This document shows positions 29,277 to 42,532 of a DNA stretch of 64,000 nt, in pieces. Made by a program: the position numbers and the translations under genes. How positions within the stretch are numbered: position 1 is the stretch's first letter; every line of letters starts with the position of its first letter. Source of the DNA: Deinococcus terrestris (GTDB lineage Bacteria; Deinococcota; Deinococci; Deinococcales; Deinococcaceae). A model generated the notes under the pieces. It saw only the letters and a list, made by a program, of their open reading frames with translations. It had not been told where the DNA came from and searched no databases. The DNA lies in assembly GCF_009377345.1 (NCBI RefSeq), contig NZ_WBSL01000001.1:1171610-1235609 (forward strand), given 5' to 3'.

Positions 29277-29322
29277 AGTTCTCCGCCGTCAGCCTTCAGT
29301 TTTTCCTGCTGATGGCTGACGC
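29277..29322. repeat. Short GCTGACGGCTGA-type repeat
   Basis: TCAGTTCTCCGCCGTCAGCC followed by CTGATGGCTGACGCT forms an imperfect inverted pair of the family-B short repeat. It fills the gap between the dockerin gene and the S4-domain gene, whose -10 lies just after it. Confidence 0.45.
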
Positions 29323-29346
29323 TCTCTCCCCTGCTACCCTGCCCCC

Positions 29347-30101
<755 letters not shown>

Positions 30102-30102
30102 C

Positions 30103-30732
30103 TCAGGACCCGTCGCCCCCAGCCTCTGGCCCACCCACCAGCCCCGGCGCAGGCCACAGCCGCAGGTTGGCGGGTCCGGCCACGTCACGCAGGTCCACCG
30201 GGCCATATGCGCGGGAGTCCAGACTTTCCCCGATCAGGCGGTTGTCTCCCAGTACCCAGACCTTGCCGGGGGGCACCCGCACGGGCGGCTGGTCGCTCAA
30301 CACGCCGTCGTTGACATAGCTCTCGGCGAGCACGCGGCCATTCACGACGACCTGTCCGTCGCGGATTTCGACCGTCTCGCCGGGGAGCGCGATCAAACGT
30401 TTGACGTTGTAGGGGCGGTAGCGCAGCCCCAGACGGGTGTCGTAGCTGTAGGGGCTGTCGGCGGGGGCCTTGAAAATCAGCAGGTCGCCGCGCTGCGGGT
30501 AGGCGGTGGGCAGGCCCCACGCTCTCAGCCAGCGCGGGTATTTGAGTAGCAGCAGCAGGTCGCGGTTATGCAGAGTCGGCTCCATCGAGTTGCCGTCCAC
30601 CCGCGCCAGGGTCGCCCCGAAGGTGGTCGCCAGCCACACCGGGAGCAGCGCCCCCAGAATCCAGACCCGCCAGACCTCGCGCCAGCCGCCGGAGACTCGC
30701 GGGGAAGGTGAAGGCGGCGTCACGCGGGGCAT
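30103..30732 (-). CDS. lepB: Signal peptidase I
   Basis: 209 residues from ATG 30732. One N-terminal transmembrane helix (about 20-40) anchors the catalytic domain outside the cytoplasmic membrane. The nucleophile Ser lies in DGNSMEPTLHNRD and the general-base Lys in YNVKRLIALPGETVEI; the conserved GDNRLIGESLDSRAYGPV box follows. It removes signal peptides, including those of the many exported proteins in this window. A longer frame to 30822 exists; its added residues are not typical. It converges with the DUF1684 gene with one base between stops. Confidence 0.9.
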   Translation of the reverse strand: MPRVTPPSPSPRVSGGWREVWRVWILGALLPVWLATTFGATLARVDGNSMEPTLHNRDLLLLLKYPRWLRAWGLPTAYPQRGDLLIFKAPADSPYSYDTRLGLRYRPYNVKRLIALPGETVEIRDGQVVVNGRVLAESYVNDGVLSDQPPVRVPPGKVWVLGDNRLIGESLDSRAYGPVDLRDVAGPANLRLWPAPGLVGGPEAGGDGS

Positions 30733-30820
30733 GCTAGAGCATTTGCACCGGAGCGCCGCCGCCTTCACCCGCGCTTCAGAATCTGGCAGGGGGACTGGGG
30801 CGGGGGCTAGGCTGGGACGC

Positions 30821-31153
30821 ATGACCGCTCAGGAACTCATCGTCGAGAAATACCACGAGGGCCAGGGCACCCCCGCCCAGGCGGGCAAGATGGTCCGGGT
30901 CCACTACACCGGCACGCTGGAAAACGGCCAGAAGTTCGACTCCAGCCGCGACCGTGGCGAGCCCATTGAGTTCCCGCTGGGCGTGGGCTACGTCATTCCC
31001 GGCTGGGACCAAGGCATCGCGGGACTGCGCGTGGGGGACAAGGCCCGGCTGACCATCCCCGGCCACCTTGCCTACGGAGCGGCAGGCGTTCCCGGCGTGA
31101 TTCCGCCGAACGCCACCCTGATCTTCGACGTGGAACTGGTGGACGTGCGCTAA
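30821..31153 (+). CDS. FKBP-type peptidyl-prolyl cis-trans isomerase
   Basis: 110 residues forming a single FKBP domain. It has HYTGTLENGQKFDSSRDRGE, PIEFPLGVGYVIPGWDQGIAGLRVGDKARL and the closing strand ATLIFDVELVDV. Active-site aromatic and Asp residues (Y, F, D, W) are conserved. No signal peptide, so it is a cytosolic folding helper. ATG 30821 follows TAGGCT (30808-30813) by seven bases; the longer frame from 30506 is antisense to lepB. Confidence 0.95.
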   Translation: MTAQELIVEKYHEGQGTPAQAGKMVRVHYTGTLENGQKFDSSRDRGEPIEFPLGVGYVIPGWDQGIAGLRVGDKARLTIPGHLAYGAAGVPGVIPPNATLIFDVELVDVR

Positions 31154-31158
31154 AAGGG

Positions 31159-31181
31159 AGCGGCCAGCTTCCAGTCGCCAG
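31159..31181. repeat. Short dispersed repeat, family A, copy 2
   Basis: Twenty-two of 23 bases match the element at 16407-16429 in the same orientation, again directly after a stop codon (FKBP gene). Confidence 0.6.
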
Positions 31182-31188
31182 CGAGAAG

Positions 31189-31217
31189 GGCGCCCCGCAT
31201 GTGAGCTGCGGGGCGCC
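31189..31217. terminator. Terminator between FKBP gene and small acidic protein gene (convergent)
   Basis: GGCGCCCCGCA (31189-31199) pairs perfectly with TGCGGGGCGCC (31207-31217), 11 bp with a 7-base loop, between convergent genes. Confidence 0.7.
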
Positions 31218-31251
31218 TCTCAGTTGGAGGGGTAAGCGACCCCTCGAACCC

Positions 31252-31491
31252 TTACTCCTCGTCCAGCGTGTCGCCCATCGAACCGATAGGATCGCCGTCC
31301 TCGATCTTCATGTTCCCCTGCTCGTCGAGGCCGCCCGTGCCCTCGTAACCGAGGTCGGTGGTGCCGGGGCTGTCCTGCACCACGCTGGCCTGCTGCGGCG
31401 TAGGAAAGGTGGACTCGGTGGGGCTCTCCGAGTCGGTGCTGCGCTGCTCCTGGGGGGCGTCGTTCTGCTCGTCGCTGCGGCGTCCGGTCAT
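31252..31491 (-). CDS. Small acidic disordered protein
   Basis: 79 residues, rich in Ser, Thr, Gln, Asp and Glu, with no hydrophobic core; the end GDPIGSMGDTLDEE is strongly acidic. It is probably disordered. ATG 31491 has TAGCGT (31498-31503, minus) six bases upstream, so the frame has its own start signal. Such low-complexity hydrophilic proteins can act as desiccation protectants, but that is only a guess here. Confidence 0.6.
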   Translation of the reverse strand: MTGRRSDEQNDAPQEQRSTDSESPTESTFPTPQQASVVQDSPGTTDLGYEGTGGLDEQGNMKIEDGDPIGSMGDTLDEE

Positions 31492-31572
31492 GGGGGCACG
31501 CTAGGCCGGGGCGCGGGCGGGTGCGTGTGCCGGGCGTGAAGCGGGGTTCACGGGGCTACAATCGCTCCACCC

Positions 31573-34500
31573 ATGTCCAGATTGCTTGCCCTGCTAACCG
31601 CCGCGCTGGCCGCCGCTCCAGCGTTGGCGCAGACCCCGGCTTCCGCGCCCGCGCCCCTCCCTCTGCTGGCCCAGGCGACCACCTCCACCGCCCAGCCTAT
31701 CCCCGCGAATGTCCTGCGCGTGCGCTACGTGCGGCCCGACGGCCAGTACGCGGGCTGGGGCCTCCACGCCTGGGAGGACACCACGGCGGCGGTGGAGTGG
31801 AGCAAGCCCCTCCCCCCGACCGGGCAGGACGCGGGCGGCGTGTACTGGGACCTGCCCCTCAAGCCGGGCGCCCAGAAGGTCGGCCTGATCGTCCACAAGG
31901 GCGACACCAAGGACCCCGGCGCCGACCAGTTCGCCGACCTTACGAAGGGCCGTGAGGTGCTGATCCAGAGCGGCAAGGCGGACCTGGCCTACGTCTCGCA
32001 GGAGGCGCCCGTGCCCGCTGGAACCGCCCGCATCAACTACTTCCGCCCCGACGGCAACTACGCGGGCTGGGGCCTCCACGTCTGGGAGGGTGCGAAGACG
32101 CCGACCGAGTGGACCACACCGCTCCCGCAGACCGGCACCAACTCCTTCGGCGTGTACTGGGACGTGCCCGTGAAAGACGGCTGGCAGAAACTAAATTTCA
32201 TCGTACATAAGGGCGACGAGAAGGACCCCGGCCCCGACCAGAGCCTCGCGCAGACGGCGGGGAATCAGGCCTGGGTCGTCAGCGGCAAGGCAGAGGTGTT
32301 CACCACCCGCCCCGACACCAGCGTGCGGCAGGTGGGCGACCTGCAAAAGCAGCAGGCGATCATGGTGGGAGCCGATCTGGTGGCCGTGAAGCCCGAGCTA
32401 GTGCAGCCCGGCGCCTTCCTGACCCTGCACACGTCGCCCACCGCCGCCCTGAAGCTCACCCCGGCGGGCGTGGAGGGCGGCGACACGCTGACCCTGCTGC
32501 CCGTTGAAGGCGGGCTGACCCCGGCGCTGCAGGCACAGGTGCCTCACCTCGCGGGGTATGCCCTGCTGCGCGTGCGCGAGGAGGACCGCGCCCGAATCGG
32601 CACCGCCCTGCGCGGCCAGCTTGCCGTGAGCAGCGCCCTACCCGACGGCACGCTGCTGGGCGCGACCGGCGTGCAACCCGCCCGTGCGCTGGACGCCCTG
32701 TACGCCTATGACGGTCCCCTGGGCGTGACCTGGGCCGCTGGCCGCCCCACCCTGCGCCTGTGGGCTCCGACGGCGCAGGACGTGAAGCTGCGCCTCTGGG
32801 GCGCGGACGGCAGCGGCGAGCGCACCGTCGCCCTGACCCGCGACGCGCGGGGCGTCTGGAGTGTGGCGGGCGAGCCGGGCTGGAAGGGCCTGGGCTACCG
32901 CTACGAGGTCCGCGTCTTCGCGCCCAGCACGGGGAAGGTGGAAACCAACCTCGTGACCGACCCCTACGCGGTGGCGCTGAGCCTGAACTCCACGCGGGGC
33001 ATTATCGCGGACCTGAACGACGCGGCCATGAAGCCGAAAGGCTGGGACACCCTCAAGAAGCCCGAGCTGGCGAGTGTGTCCGACCTCAGCCTGTATGAAC
33101 TGCACGTGCGCGACTTCAGCGTGCTGGACCAGACGGTGCCTGCCGCGCAGCGCGGAACGTACCTCGCCTTCACCCAGAACGGCAGCGCGGGCATGAAGCA
33201 CCTCAAGTCGCTGGCGGACGCAGGGCTGGGGGCCGTCCACCTCCTGCCCACCTTCGACATCGCCACAATCAACGAGAACAAGGCGGAGTGGAAGGCTCCG
33301 AATCCCGCCGACCTCGCCAAGTTGCCCGCCAACAGCGACGAGCAACAGAAGCGCGTGAGCGCCACCCGTGACGCCGACGGCTTCAACTGGGGTTACGACC
33401 CCTACCACTACACGGTGCCGGAGGGGAGCTACGCGGTGAACCCGGCGCAGCGCACGCTAGAATACCGCCAGATGGTCGCGGCGCTGAACGGGGCTGGGCT
33501 GCGCGTCGTGCAGGACGTGGTGTACAACCACACCAACGCGGCGGGGCAGGCCGAGCGCAGCGTGCTGGACAGGATCGTGCCGGGGTACTACCACCGCCTC
33601 AACCTCGACGGCGCGGTGGAGACGAGTACCTGCTGCGCGAACACCGCCTCCGAGCACCGGATGATGGAAAAGCTGACCATCGACTCGCTGCTGACCTGGG
33701 CGCGGCAGTACAAGGTGGACGGCTTCCGCTTCGACCTGATGGGCCACCACATGCTGGTCAACATGCAGAACGTGCGCCGGGCGCTCGACGGGCTGACCGT
33801 ACAGAAAGACGGCGTGGACGGCAAGAAGATTTACGTCTACGGCGAGGGCTGGGACTTCGGGGAGGTCGAGAAGAACCGGCGGGGCGTGAACGCCACCCAG
33901 CTCAACCTCTACGGGCAGGGCATCGGCACCTTCAACGACCGCATCCGGGACGCGGTGCGGGGCGGGAACCCCTTCGGCGGGTTGCAGGACCAGGGCTTCG
34001 CCACCGGGCTGGCGACCCTGCCCAACGGCCTGCCGCAGAACACCGACCGGGCGCGGGCGCTCGCGCTTTCCGACCTCGTGCGCATCGGGCTGACCGGGAA
34101 TCTGCGCGACTACCGCCTGACGAATGCGGTGGGCGTGGCGGTCACGGGCAGGGAGCTCTCCTATAACGGGGCGCCCGCCGGGTACGCCGCCAGCCCCCGC
34201 GAGACGATCAACTACGCCTCGGCGCACGACAACCAGACCCTCTGGGACGCCGTGCTGCTCAAGGCGCCGCGCACGGCGACCACCGCCCAGCGCGTCCGGA
34301 TGAACAACCTCGCCATGAGCGTGGTCGGGCTGGGGCAGGGCATCCCCTTCTTTCACGCGGGTGAGGAACGGCTGCGCTCCAAGAGCTTCGACGGCGACTC
34401 GTACAACAGCGGCGACTGGTTCAACGCCATCGACTGGACGGGCCGCGACAACGGCTTTGGCCGGGGCCTCCCGCCCGCCGAGAAGAACGAGGGCAACTGG

Positions 34501-34929
34501 CCTCTGTACCGCCCCCTTCTGGCCGACGCGACCATACGGGTGACCCCGGCCGACGCCACCCGTGCCACCGACCACTTCCGCGAGACGCTCCAGATTCGCG
34601 CCAGCTCCAAACTGTTCCGGCTGGAGACGGGGGCGCAGGTGTCTCAGGCGCTGACCTTCCTGAATACCGGGCCGAACCAGACGCCCGGCGTGATCGTCAT
34701 GAAGCTCAGCGGGCAGCCCGGCCAGGGCCAGCCGTACCGGGACATCGTGGTGGTATTCAACGGGAGCGGACAGGCCGTGAACTTCACCCACGCCAGCCTG
34801 CGGAACCTGCGGCTTGACCTGCATCCGGTCCTCGCCAAGTCCACCGACCCCATCGTGCGCGGCGCGAAAGCGGCGAATGGCACGCTGAACGTGCCCGCGC
34901 TGACGACGGCGGTGTTTGTCGGGAAGTAA
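31573..34929 (+). CDS. pulA: Secreted type I pullulanase with two CBM41 modules
   Basis: 1118 residues. A signal peptide ([16 protein letters not shown]) is followed by two tandem CBM41 modules (about 46-142 and 149-245), each with RPDG-YAGWGLH-WE and FIVHKGD-KDPG-type motifs that bind alpha-glucans. Then come linker beta domains and a GH13 barrel with the pullulanase motif NWGYDP (605-610). Catalytic residues are nucleophile Asp721 ([10 protein letters not shown]), acid/base Glu758 (YGEGWDFG) and Asp886 (SAHDNQT). It cleaves alpha-1,6 branches of pullulan, starch or glycogen outside the cell. TACAAT (31557-31562) lies 10 bases before ATG. Confidence 0.95.
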   Translation: MSRLLALLTAALAAAPALAQTPASAPAPLPLLAQATTSTAQPIPANVLRVRYVRPDGQYAGWGLHAWEDTTAAVEWSKPLPPTGQDAGGVYWDLPLKPGAQKVGLIVHKGDTKDPGADQFADLTKGREVLIQSGKADLAYVSQEAPVPAGTARINYFRPDGNYAGWGLHVWEGAKTPTEWTTPLPQTGTNSFGVYWDVPVKDGWQKLNFIVHKGDEKDPGPDQSLAQTAGNQAWVVSGKAEVFTTRPDTSVRQVGDLQKQQAIMVGADLVAVKPELVQPGAFLTLHTSPTAALKLTPAGVEGGDTLTLLPVEGGLTPALQAQVPHLAGYALLRVREEDRARIGTALRGQLAVSSALPDGTLLGATGVQPARALDALYAYDGPLGVTWAAGRPTLRLWAPTAQDVKLRLWGADGSGERTVALTRDARGVWSVAGEPGWKGLGYRYEVRVFAPSTGKVETNLVTDPYAVALSLNSTRGIIADLNDAAMKPKGWDTLKKPELASVSDLSLYELHVRDFSVLDQTVPAAQRGTYLAFTQNGSAGMKHLKSLADAGLGAVHLLPTFDIATINENKAEWKAPNPADLAKLPANSDEQQKRVSATRDADGFNWGYDPYHYTVPEGSYAVNPAQRTLEYRQMVAALNGAGLRVVQDVVYNHTNAAGQAERSVLDRIVPGYYHRLNLDGAVETSTCCANTASEHRMMEKLTIDSLLTWARQYKVDGFRFDLMGHHMLVNMQNVRRALDGLTVQKDGVDGKKIYVYGEGWDFGEVEKNRRGVNATQLNLYGQGIGTFNDRIRDAVRGGNPFGGLQDQGFATGLATLPNGLPQNTDRARALALSDLVRIGLTGNLRDYRLTNAVGVAVTGRELSYNGAPAGYAASPRETINYASAHDNQTLWDAVLLKAPRTATTAQRVRMNNLAMSVVGLGQGIPFFHAGEERLRSKSFDGDSYNSGDWFNAIDWTGRDNGFGRGLPPAEKNEGNWPLYRPLLADATIRVTPADATRATDHFRETLQIRASSKLFRLETGAQVSQALTFLNTGPNQTPGVIVMKLSGQPGQGQPYRDIVVVFNGSGQAVNFTHASLRNLRLDLHPVLAKSTDPIVRGAKAANGTLNVPALTTAVFVGK

Positions 34930-34941
34930 CCCCAGCCCCGT

Positions 34942-34980
34942 AGCGGCCTGTCCCCGGTTGGGAGCGGGCCGCTTCTCTTT
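34942..34980 (+). terminator. Terminator after pulA
   Basis: AGCGGCC (34942-34948) pairs with GGCCGCT (34967-34973), followed by TCTCTTT. Confidence 0.6.
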
Positions 34981-34997
34981 AAGCCTAGACTCGCCCC

Positions 34998-35936
34998 ATG
35001 CCCACTCCCCTGCCCGTGATTCTGGATGGCGACCCCGGCCTCGACGACGCCATTGCTTGGCTGCTCGCGTTCGCCAGCCCGGAGGAACTGGACATCCTCG
35101 CCCTCACGACCGTTCACGGCAACGTGGGGCTGGACCGGACCACCCGCAACGCCGGGGTGACGCTGGCGCTGGCGGGGGCCGACGTGCCGGTGTACGCCGG
35201 GGCCGACCGACCGTTGCTGCGCGACCCGGTGACGGCGGCCAATGTCCACGGCGAGATGGGCCTGCCCGCCGCCGACCTGCCGGAGCCGTCACGGGGGCCA
35301 GAGGCGGAGCACGCGGTCCACTTCATCGTGCGGACGGTGCGCGAACGGCCCAGCGAGATCACGCTGGTCGCCACGGGACCGCTGACGAACGTGGCGCTCG
35401 CCTTCCGGCTGGCCCCCGACCTGCCGGGCCTGCTGCGCGAGGTCGTCTGGATGGGCGGCAGCACCGGCGAGGGCAACCGCACGCCCTCCGCCGAGTTCAA
35501 CGCGCTGGCTGACCCCCACGCGGCGCAGATCGTGCTGACCTCCGGGGCGCAGGTGCGGATGTTTGGCCTGAACGTGACCATGCAGGCGGTCGCCACGCCC
35601 GAGCGGGTAGAGCGGCTGCGCGGGCTGGGGAACCGGGCGGGCCGGGTCAGCGCCGAACTGCTTACCTTCTATGCAGGCATCTACCGCGAACGCTACGGCC
35701 TGAGCGGTGGGGCGCTCCACGACCCTCTGGCGGTGGCCGCCGTGATTCGCCCGGAACTGTGCCGGATGAAGGCCATGAATGTGCAGGTGGAAACGCACGA
35801 GGGGCTGAACTTCGGCCGGACCGTCTGCGACCTTTACGGGGTGACGGAGAAGCCCGCGAATGTGGAGGTGGCGGTAGAGGTGGACGACAGGGCCTTTTTT
35901 GAGCTGCTGCTGGAGCGGGTGGGACGGTTGGGGTAG
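34998..35936 (+). CDS. Inosine/uridine-preferring nucleoside hydrolase
   Basis: 312 residues. These enzymes split ribonucleosides into base and ribose in salvage. The N-terminal calcium motif ILDGDPGLDDAIAWLLA (Asp10, Asp12, Asp16, Asp17), TTVHGNVGL, the TGPLTNVALAF and WMGGS boxes, and a late catalytic HDPLAVAAVI are intact. The start follows TAGACT (34986-34991) by six bases. It stands alone; whether it prefers purines or pyrimidines cannot be seen. Confidence 0.93.
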   Translation: MPTPLPVILDGDPGLDDAIAWLLAFASPEELDILALTTVHGNVGLDRTTRNAGVTLALAGADVPVYAGADRPLLRDPVTAANVHGEMGLPAADLPEPSRGPEAEHAVHFIVRTVRERPSEITLVATGPLTNVALAFRLAPDLPGLLREVVWMGGSTGEGNRTPSAEFNALADPHAAQIVLTSGAQVRMFGLNVTMQAVATPERVERLRGLGNRAGRVSAELLTFYAGIYRERYGLSGGALHDPLAVAAVIRPELCRMKAMNVQVETHEGLNFGRTVCDLYGVTEKPANVEVAVEVDDRAFFELLLERVGRLG

Positions 35937-36423
35937 AGGAGTTGGGATCAGGGCTGCCAGTGTCAGGAACGGCGAGCGTGACTTTCCACCCCCTCCCCCA
36001 GCCCTCTCCTTTGGAGCTGTGCCAGTCCCCCACAAGAAGGGAGGGAGAAAAGCAGCACACCCAGCGGCAGCAACCTCCCGCACATCGGGCACCGCAAGGG
36101 AAGGGGAAGCAGAGGCTGGAGCCTTCTGAACAACGGGCACAGCGGACGCCGCACAGGAGCGGGCGAGCGGCTCCCGCACCGCCTTCACCACGGCGGCTCG
36201 CGCAGCGAGACGGTGGCCGCGACGAGGCCGCACCGAAATCCAACATTCCGGCAGAAGACAGCGCCCACCCGCGCCGCCCGTGTGTCCCTGCCTAGCGCAG
36301 CGTGGCTCCCCTCCACCCAGGACCAGACGCGCTGAATGAGTGAGCGGCAACGCGCGGGCCGCCCCGCGCGGCAGAGACGTTGCCCCCTGTGGGGGGAGGG
36401 GCTGGGGGTGGGGGCAAGCCGAA
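35937..36423. other. 487-bp gap without a convincing gene; C/G-tract inverted repeats
   Basis: No frame here has a good start signal or natural composition; all translations are Pro/Ser/Gly-rich. A CCCCCTCCCCCAGCCCTCTC-type tract at about 35990-36010, followed by AAGGGAGGGAG, has an inverted relative at 36380-36417, where TTGCCCCC (36380-36387) pairs with GGGGGCAA (36410-36417). Such tracts look like a dispersed intergenic repeat or the remains of decayed sequence. The hairpin at the right end may help end the minus-strand kinase transcript, but no T-run is present. Confidence 0.4.
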
Positions 36424-36895
36424 TCAAGACAGCCTGCCCACCACTCCCCCCACCTCATCCTCCCCCATCGCCTCGAACCGCCCCCGAAACAACCAGTACG
36501 TCTCATCCGCAATGTGCAGCGCCCCCACCCCCTCATTCCGCGACCGCACCCGCCGCAACGCCTCCTCGTCGGGCACGGTCAGGACGTGGAAGGTCAGCGG
36601 CACGCCCAACCCGGCCGCCCTCGCCCGCAGCGCGTCCCGACTCGCCCGCGTCCAGAAGCCGTGATCCAGAATGACGGGCACGCCCAGTTCCAGCGCCCGC
36701 ACCCACTGCGTTTCCATCAGCTCCATGACCCGCGAGTGGTAGACTGGGAAGAGCCCCTCGGGCGGGTCCTGGCCGTACAGGGCGACCATCCATTCGTCGC
36801 TCGTGAAGCGCATCCCCGGCAACTCGCGCTCCAGCCGCCGCGCGAACGTCGTCTTGCCGCTGCCGATAAAGCCGTGAAGGGCGTGAATGTGCGGC

Positions 36896-36903
<8 letters not shown>
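36424..36903 (-). CDS. P-loop kinase of the AAA_33/predicted-kinase type
   Basis: 159 residues. The Walker A motif GFIGSGKTTFARRL is at the N-terminus, and ILDHGFWTRASRDALRARA resembles the lid/DxGxx region of small-molecule kinases such as the zeta-toxin-like and polynucleotide-kinase-like families. A late VRSRNEG Arg could bind phosphate. Substrate unknown. It overlaps the upstream JAMM gene by eight bases, so the two are co-expressed. Confidence 0.8.
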
Positions 36904-37303
<400 letters not shown>

Positions 37304-37424
37304 CCCGGCATTATCCATGCCGCGCCTGACCCATGCCCCATCACGCCCCCGTCACAGGTGAGCGGAGCAAAAAGCGGCGCTGGGCGCGGGCGGCGGGCGC
37401 CGGGGGTGGGCTACACTGCGGGCT

Positions 37425-40520
<3,096 letters not shown>

Positions 40521-40548
40521 TTCTGTAACTAAGTGAGCTTCCGATGAG

Positions 40549-40578
40549 AAAGCGGCCAATCCCGGCCGTTTTTTCTTT
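40549..40578 (+). terminator. Terminator after ftsK
   Basis: AAAGCGGCC (40549-40557) pairs with GGCCGTTTT (40564-40572), one wobble, 6-base loop, followed by TTTTTTCTTTT. One of the best terminators in the window. Confidence 0.85.
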
Positions 40579-40681
40579 TAGGAGATGTGGGGGAAAGGTT
40601 ACCGAAGTTGCGTTTCGAGGCAGCGTGTAGAACATTGGGGAGCGGACCAGCCTTTCCAAATTCTCTTTTCGAGGTGATGTC
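40579..40681 (+). promoter_or_regulatory. Leader of the fasciclin gene
   Basis: A less GC-rich stretch carrying GTAGAACATT (a possible -10 near 40626-40635) and a GAGGTGA ribosome site just before ATG 40682. TTTCGAGG occurs twice. Unlike most neighbours this gene therefore has a real 5' leader and Shine-Dalgarno, typical of highly expressed envelope proteins. Confidence 0.4.
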
Positions 40682-42445
40682 ATGAAGAAGCAGACCAGCC
40701 TGCTCACGCTCAGCCTGATGCTCGCGACCCCCGCGCTTGCCGGTGGGGCCGGTGCGCCCGCTGCCCAGAACCCCGCGACCTGCCGCAACATCGCGCAGAT
40801 CGTCTCCAGCGACCCGCAGTTCAGCACCCTGCTGACGGCCGTCGAGGCCGCCGGGCTGACCGAGACCCTCTCGAGCGGGCAGTTCACGGTCTTCGCGCCC
40901 ACCAACGCGGCCTTTGCCAAGCTGCCCAGCGACCAGCTCGCCATGATCCTCAACGACGAGGAGATGCTGCGCAGCGTGCTGCTGTACCACGTCGTGCCCG
41001 GCAAGGTCGCCTCGGCCCAGGTCCGCAGCCTGACGAGCGCCCGCACCGCGCAGGGCGCCACTGTGAACGTGCGCGTGATGAACGGCCGCGTCATGATCAA
41101 CAACGCCGCCGTGACCCGTGCCGACGTGGCCGCCTGCAACGGCGTGATTCACGTGATCGACACCGTGCTGGTGCCGCCCGTCGCCCCCGCCGCGGCGACC
41201 CCCGCTCCCGCTGCCCCGGTCGTGAGCACGCCCGCTCCCGCCGCGCCCGTGACGACCGCCCCGGCGGTCACGGCGCCCGCGGCCTTCGACATCCGCAGCA
41301 TCCCCGCCGTGCCGCTGACCGGGGCGACCACGACCACCACGACGACCACCACGGAAACCACCACCACCGCGACGACGACCACGGAAACGGCGACCACCGA
41401 GACCGCAGCCGAGTCGACCGAGACGGCGGCGGAAACCACCACCGAGACGGCCACCGAGGTCACGGTCGCCACGAACACCCTGTATGACGTGATCGTGGCC
41501 GACGACCGCTTCACGACGCTGCTCGACCTGCTCAGCGACGCGGGGCTGACCGAGACGCTGACCACCGGCGAGTTCACCGTCTTCGCGCCCACCAACGAGG
41601 CCTTCGCGGCCCTCGACGAGGCGACCCTGGCCAATCTCGCCGCCAACCCCGACGTGCTGCGGCAGGTGCTGCTGTACCACGTGGTGCAGGGCCGCCTGAC
41701 GGCCGAGCAGCTTGCCAGCAGCACCAGCCTGACCTCGGTGCAGGGCGGTGCGCTGTCCCTGGGCCAGAGCGGGACCTCGCGGACGGTCAATGCCTCCCCG
41801 ATCGCCGAGACCTTCGCCACCGCCAGCAACGGCACCATCTTCGTGATCAATCAGGTGCTGCTGCCCCCCGGCCTGACCATCCCCGCAGCCGAGGCCGTCG
41901 AGGAAGCGCCTGCCACGGCCGAGACGACCGCCACCACCACCGAGACGGCCCCAGCTACTGCGGCTCTGGCGACCACGGCGACGGCCCCGGCCACCACGAC
42001 CACCACCGCCACGGCGACCGTCACCCCCGCGGCGGGGAGCCTCGCGGCCTTCGTCACGACCGATCCCCGCTTCAGCATCCTCGCGGAGCTGGTGCAGGCG
42101 GCGGGGCTGGCCGAGACGCTGGGCGGCGGCGAGTTCACCCTCTTCGCGCCCACGAACGACGCCTTTAACGCCGTGCCTGCCGCCACCCTGACGGCGCTGC
42201 GTGCGGACCCCGCCCGCCTGCGGCAGATCCTGCTGTACCACGTGGTCCCCGGCCGCGTGACGGCGACGGCACTGGCCGAGAGCCCCAACCTCACCACGGC
42301 GGCGGGCACGCCGGTCGCGCTGACCCGCCCCAGCGGCAGCACGGGGACCCGGATCGGGGCCGCGACCATCCAGGGCGAGGGGATCGCCACCTCCAACGGC
42401 ACCGTGTACATCATCGACACCGTGCTGATTCCCGCCGGGCAGTAA
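40682..42445 (+). CDS. Secreted protein with three fasciclin (FAS1) domains
   Basis: 587 residues. Signal peptide LLTLSLMLATPALA. Three FAS1 domains lie at about 35-165, 262-400 and 455-587, each with the H1 motif FTVFAPTNAAF or similar and an H2-type LLYHVVPG box. They are joined by long Thr/Ala/Glu-rich linkers (about 170-255 and 405-450) with TTTTTETTT-like runs. FAS1 proteins mediate adhesion or matrix contacts. No anchor is visible, so it is released or held by the envelope. It is monocistronic between two terminators. Confidence 0.9.
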   Translation: MKKQTSLLTLSLMLATPALAGGAGAPAAQNPATCRNIAQIVSSDPQFSTLLTAVEAAGLTETLSSGQFTVFAPTNAAFAKLPSDQLAMILNDEEMLRSVLLYHVVPGKVASAQVRSLTSARTAQGATVNVRVMNGRVMINNAAVTRADVAACNGVIHVIDTVLVPPVAPAAATPAPAAPVVSTPAPAAPVTTAPAVTAPAAFDIRSIPAVPLTGATTTTTTTTTETTTTATTTTETATTETAAESTETAAETTTETATEVTVATNTLYDVIVADDRFTTLLDLLSDAGLTETLTTGEFTVFAPTNEAFAALDEATLANLAANPDVLRQVLLYHVVQGRLTAEQLASSTSLTSVQGGALSLGQSGTSRTVNASPIAETFATASNGTIFVINQVLLPPGLTIPAAEAVEEAPATAETTATTTETAPATAALATTATAPATTTTTATATVTPAAGSLAAFVTTDPRFSILAELVQAAGLAETLGGGEFTLFAPTNDAFNAVPAATLTALRADPARLRQILLYHVVPGRVTATALAESPNLTTAAGTPVALTRPSGSTGTRIGAATIQGEGIATSNGTVYIIDTVLIPAGQ

Positions 42446-42463
42446 GCTCACCCGCCCGTTCCG

Positions 42464-42490
42464 AAGCCGCCCGCCCCGTGCGGGCGGTTT
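42464..42490 (+). terminator. Terminator after the fasciclin gene
   Basis: AAGCCGCCCGC (42464-42474) pairs with GCGGGCGGTTT (42480-42490), with a 5-base loop. Confidence 0.8.
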
Positions 42491-42532
42491 CGCGTGGGCA
42501 TGGATCAGGCGGGCCGCGCTACACTCGCGCCC

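Noticed and set aside
41290..42030. Thr-rich codon repeats in the fasciclin gene as a possible microsatellite or CRISPR-like array
   Set aside because: ACC/ACG/GAG codons vary in order and encode flexible linkers; there are no fixed repeat-spacer units.
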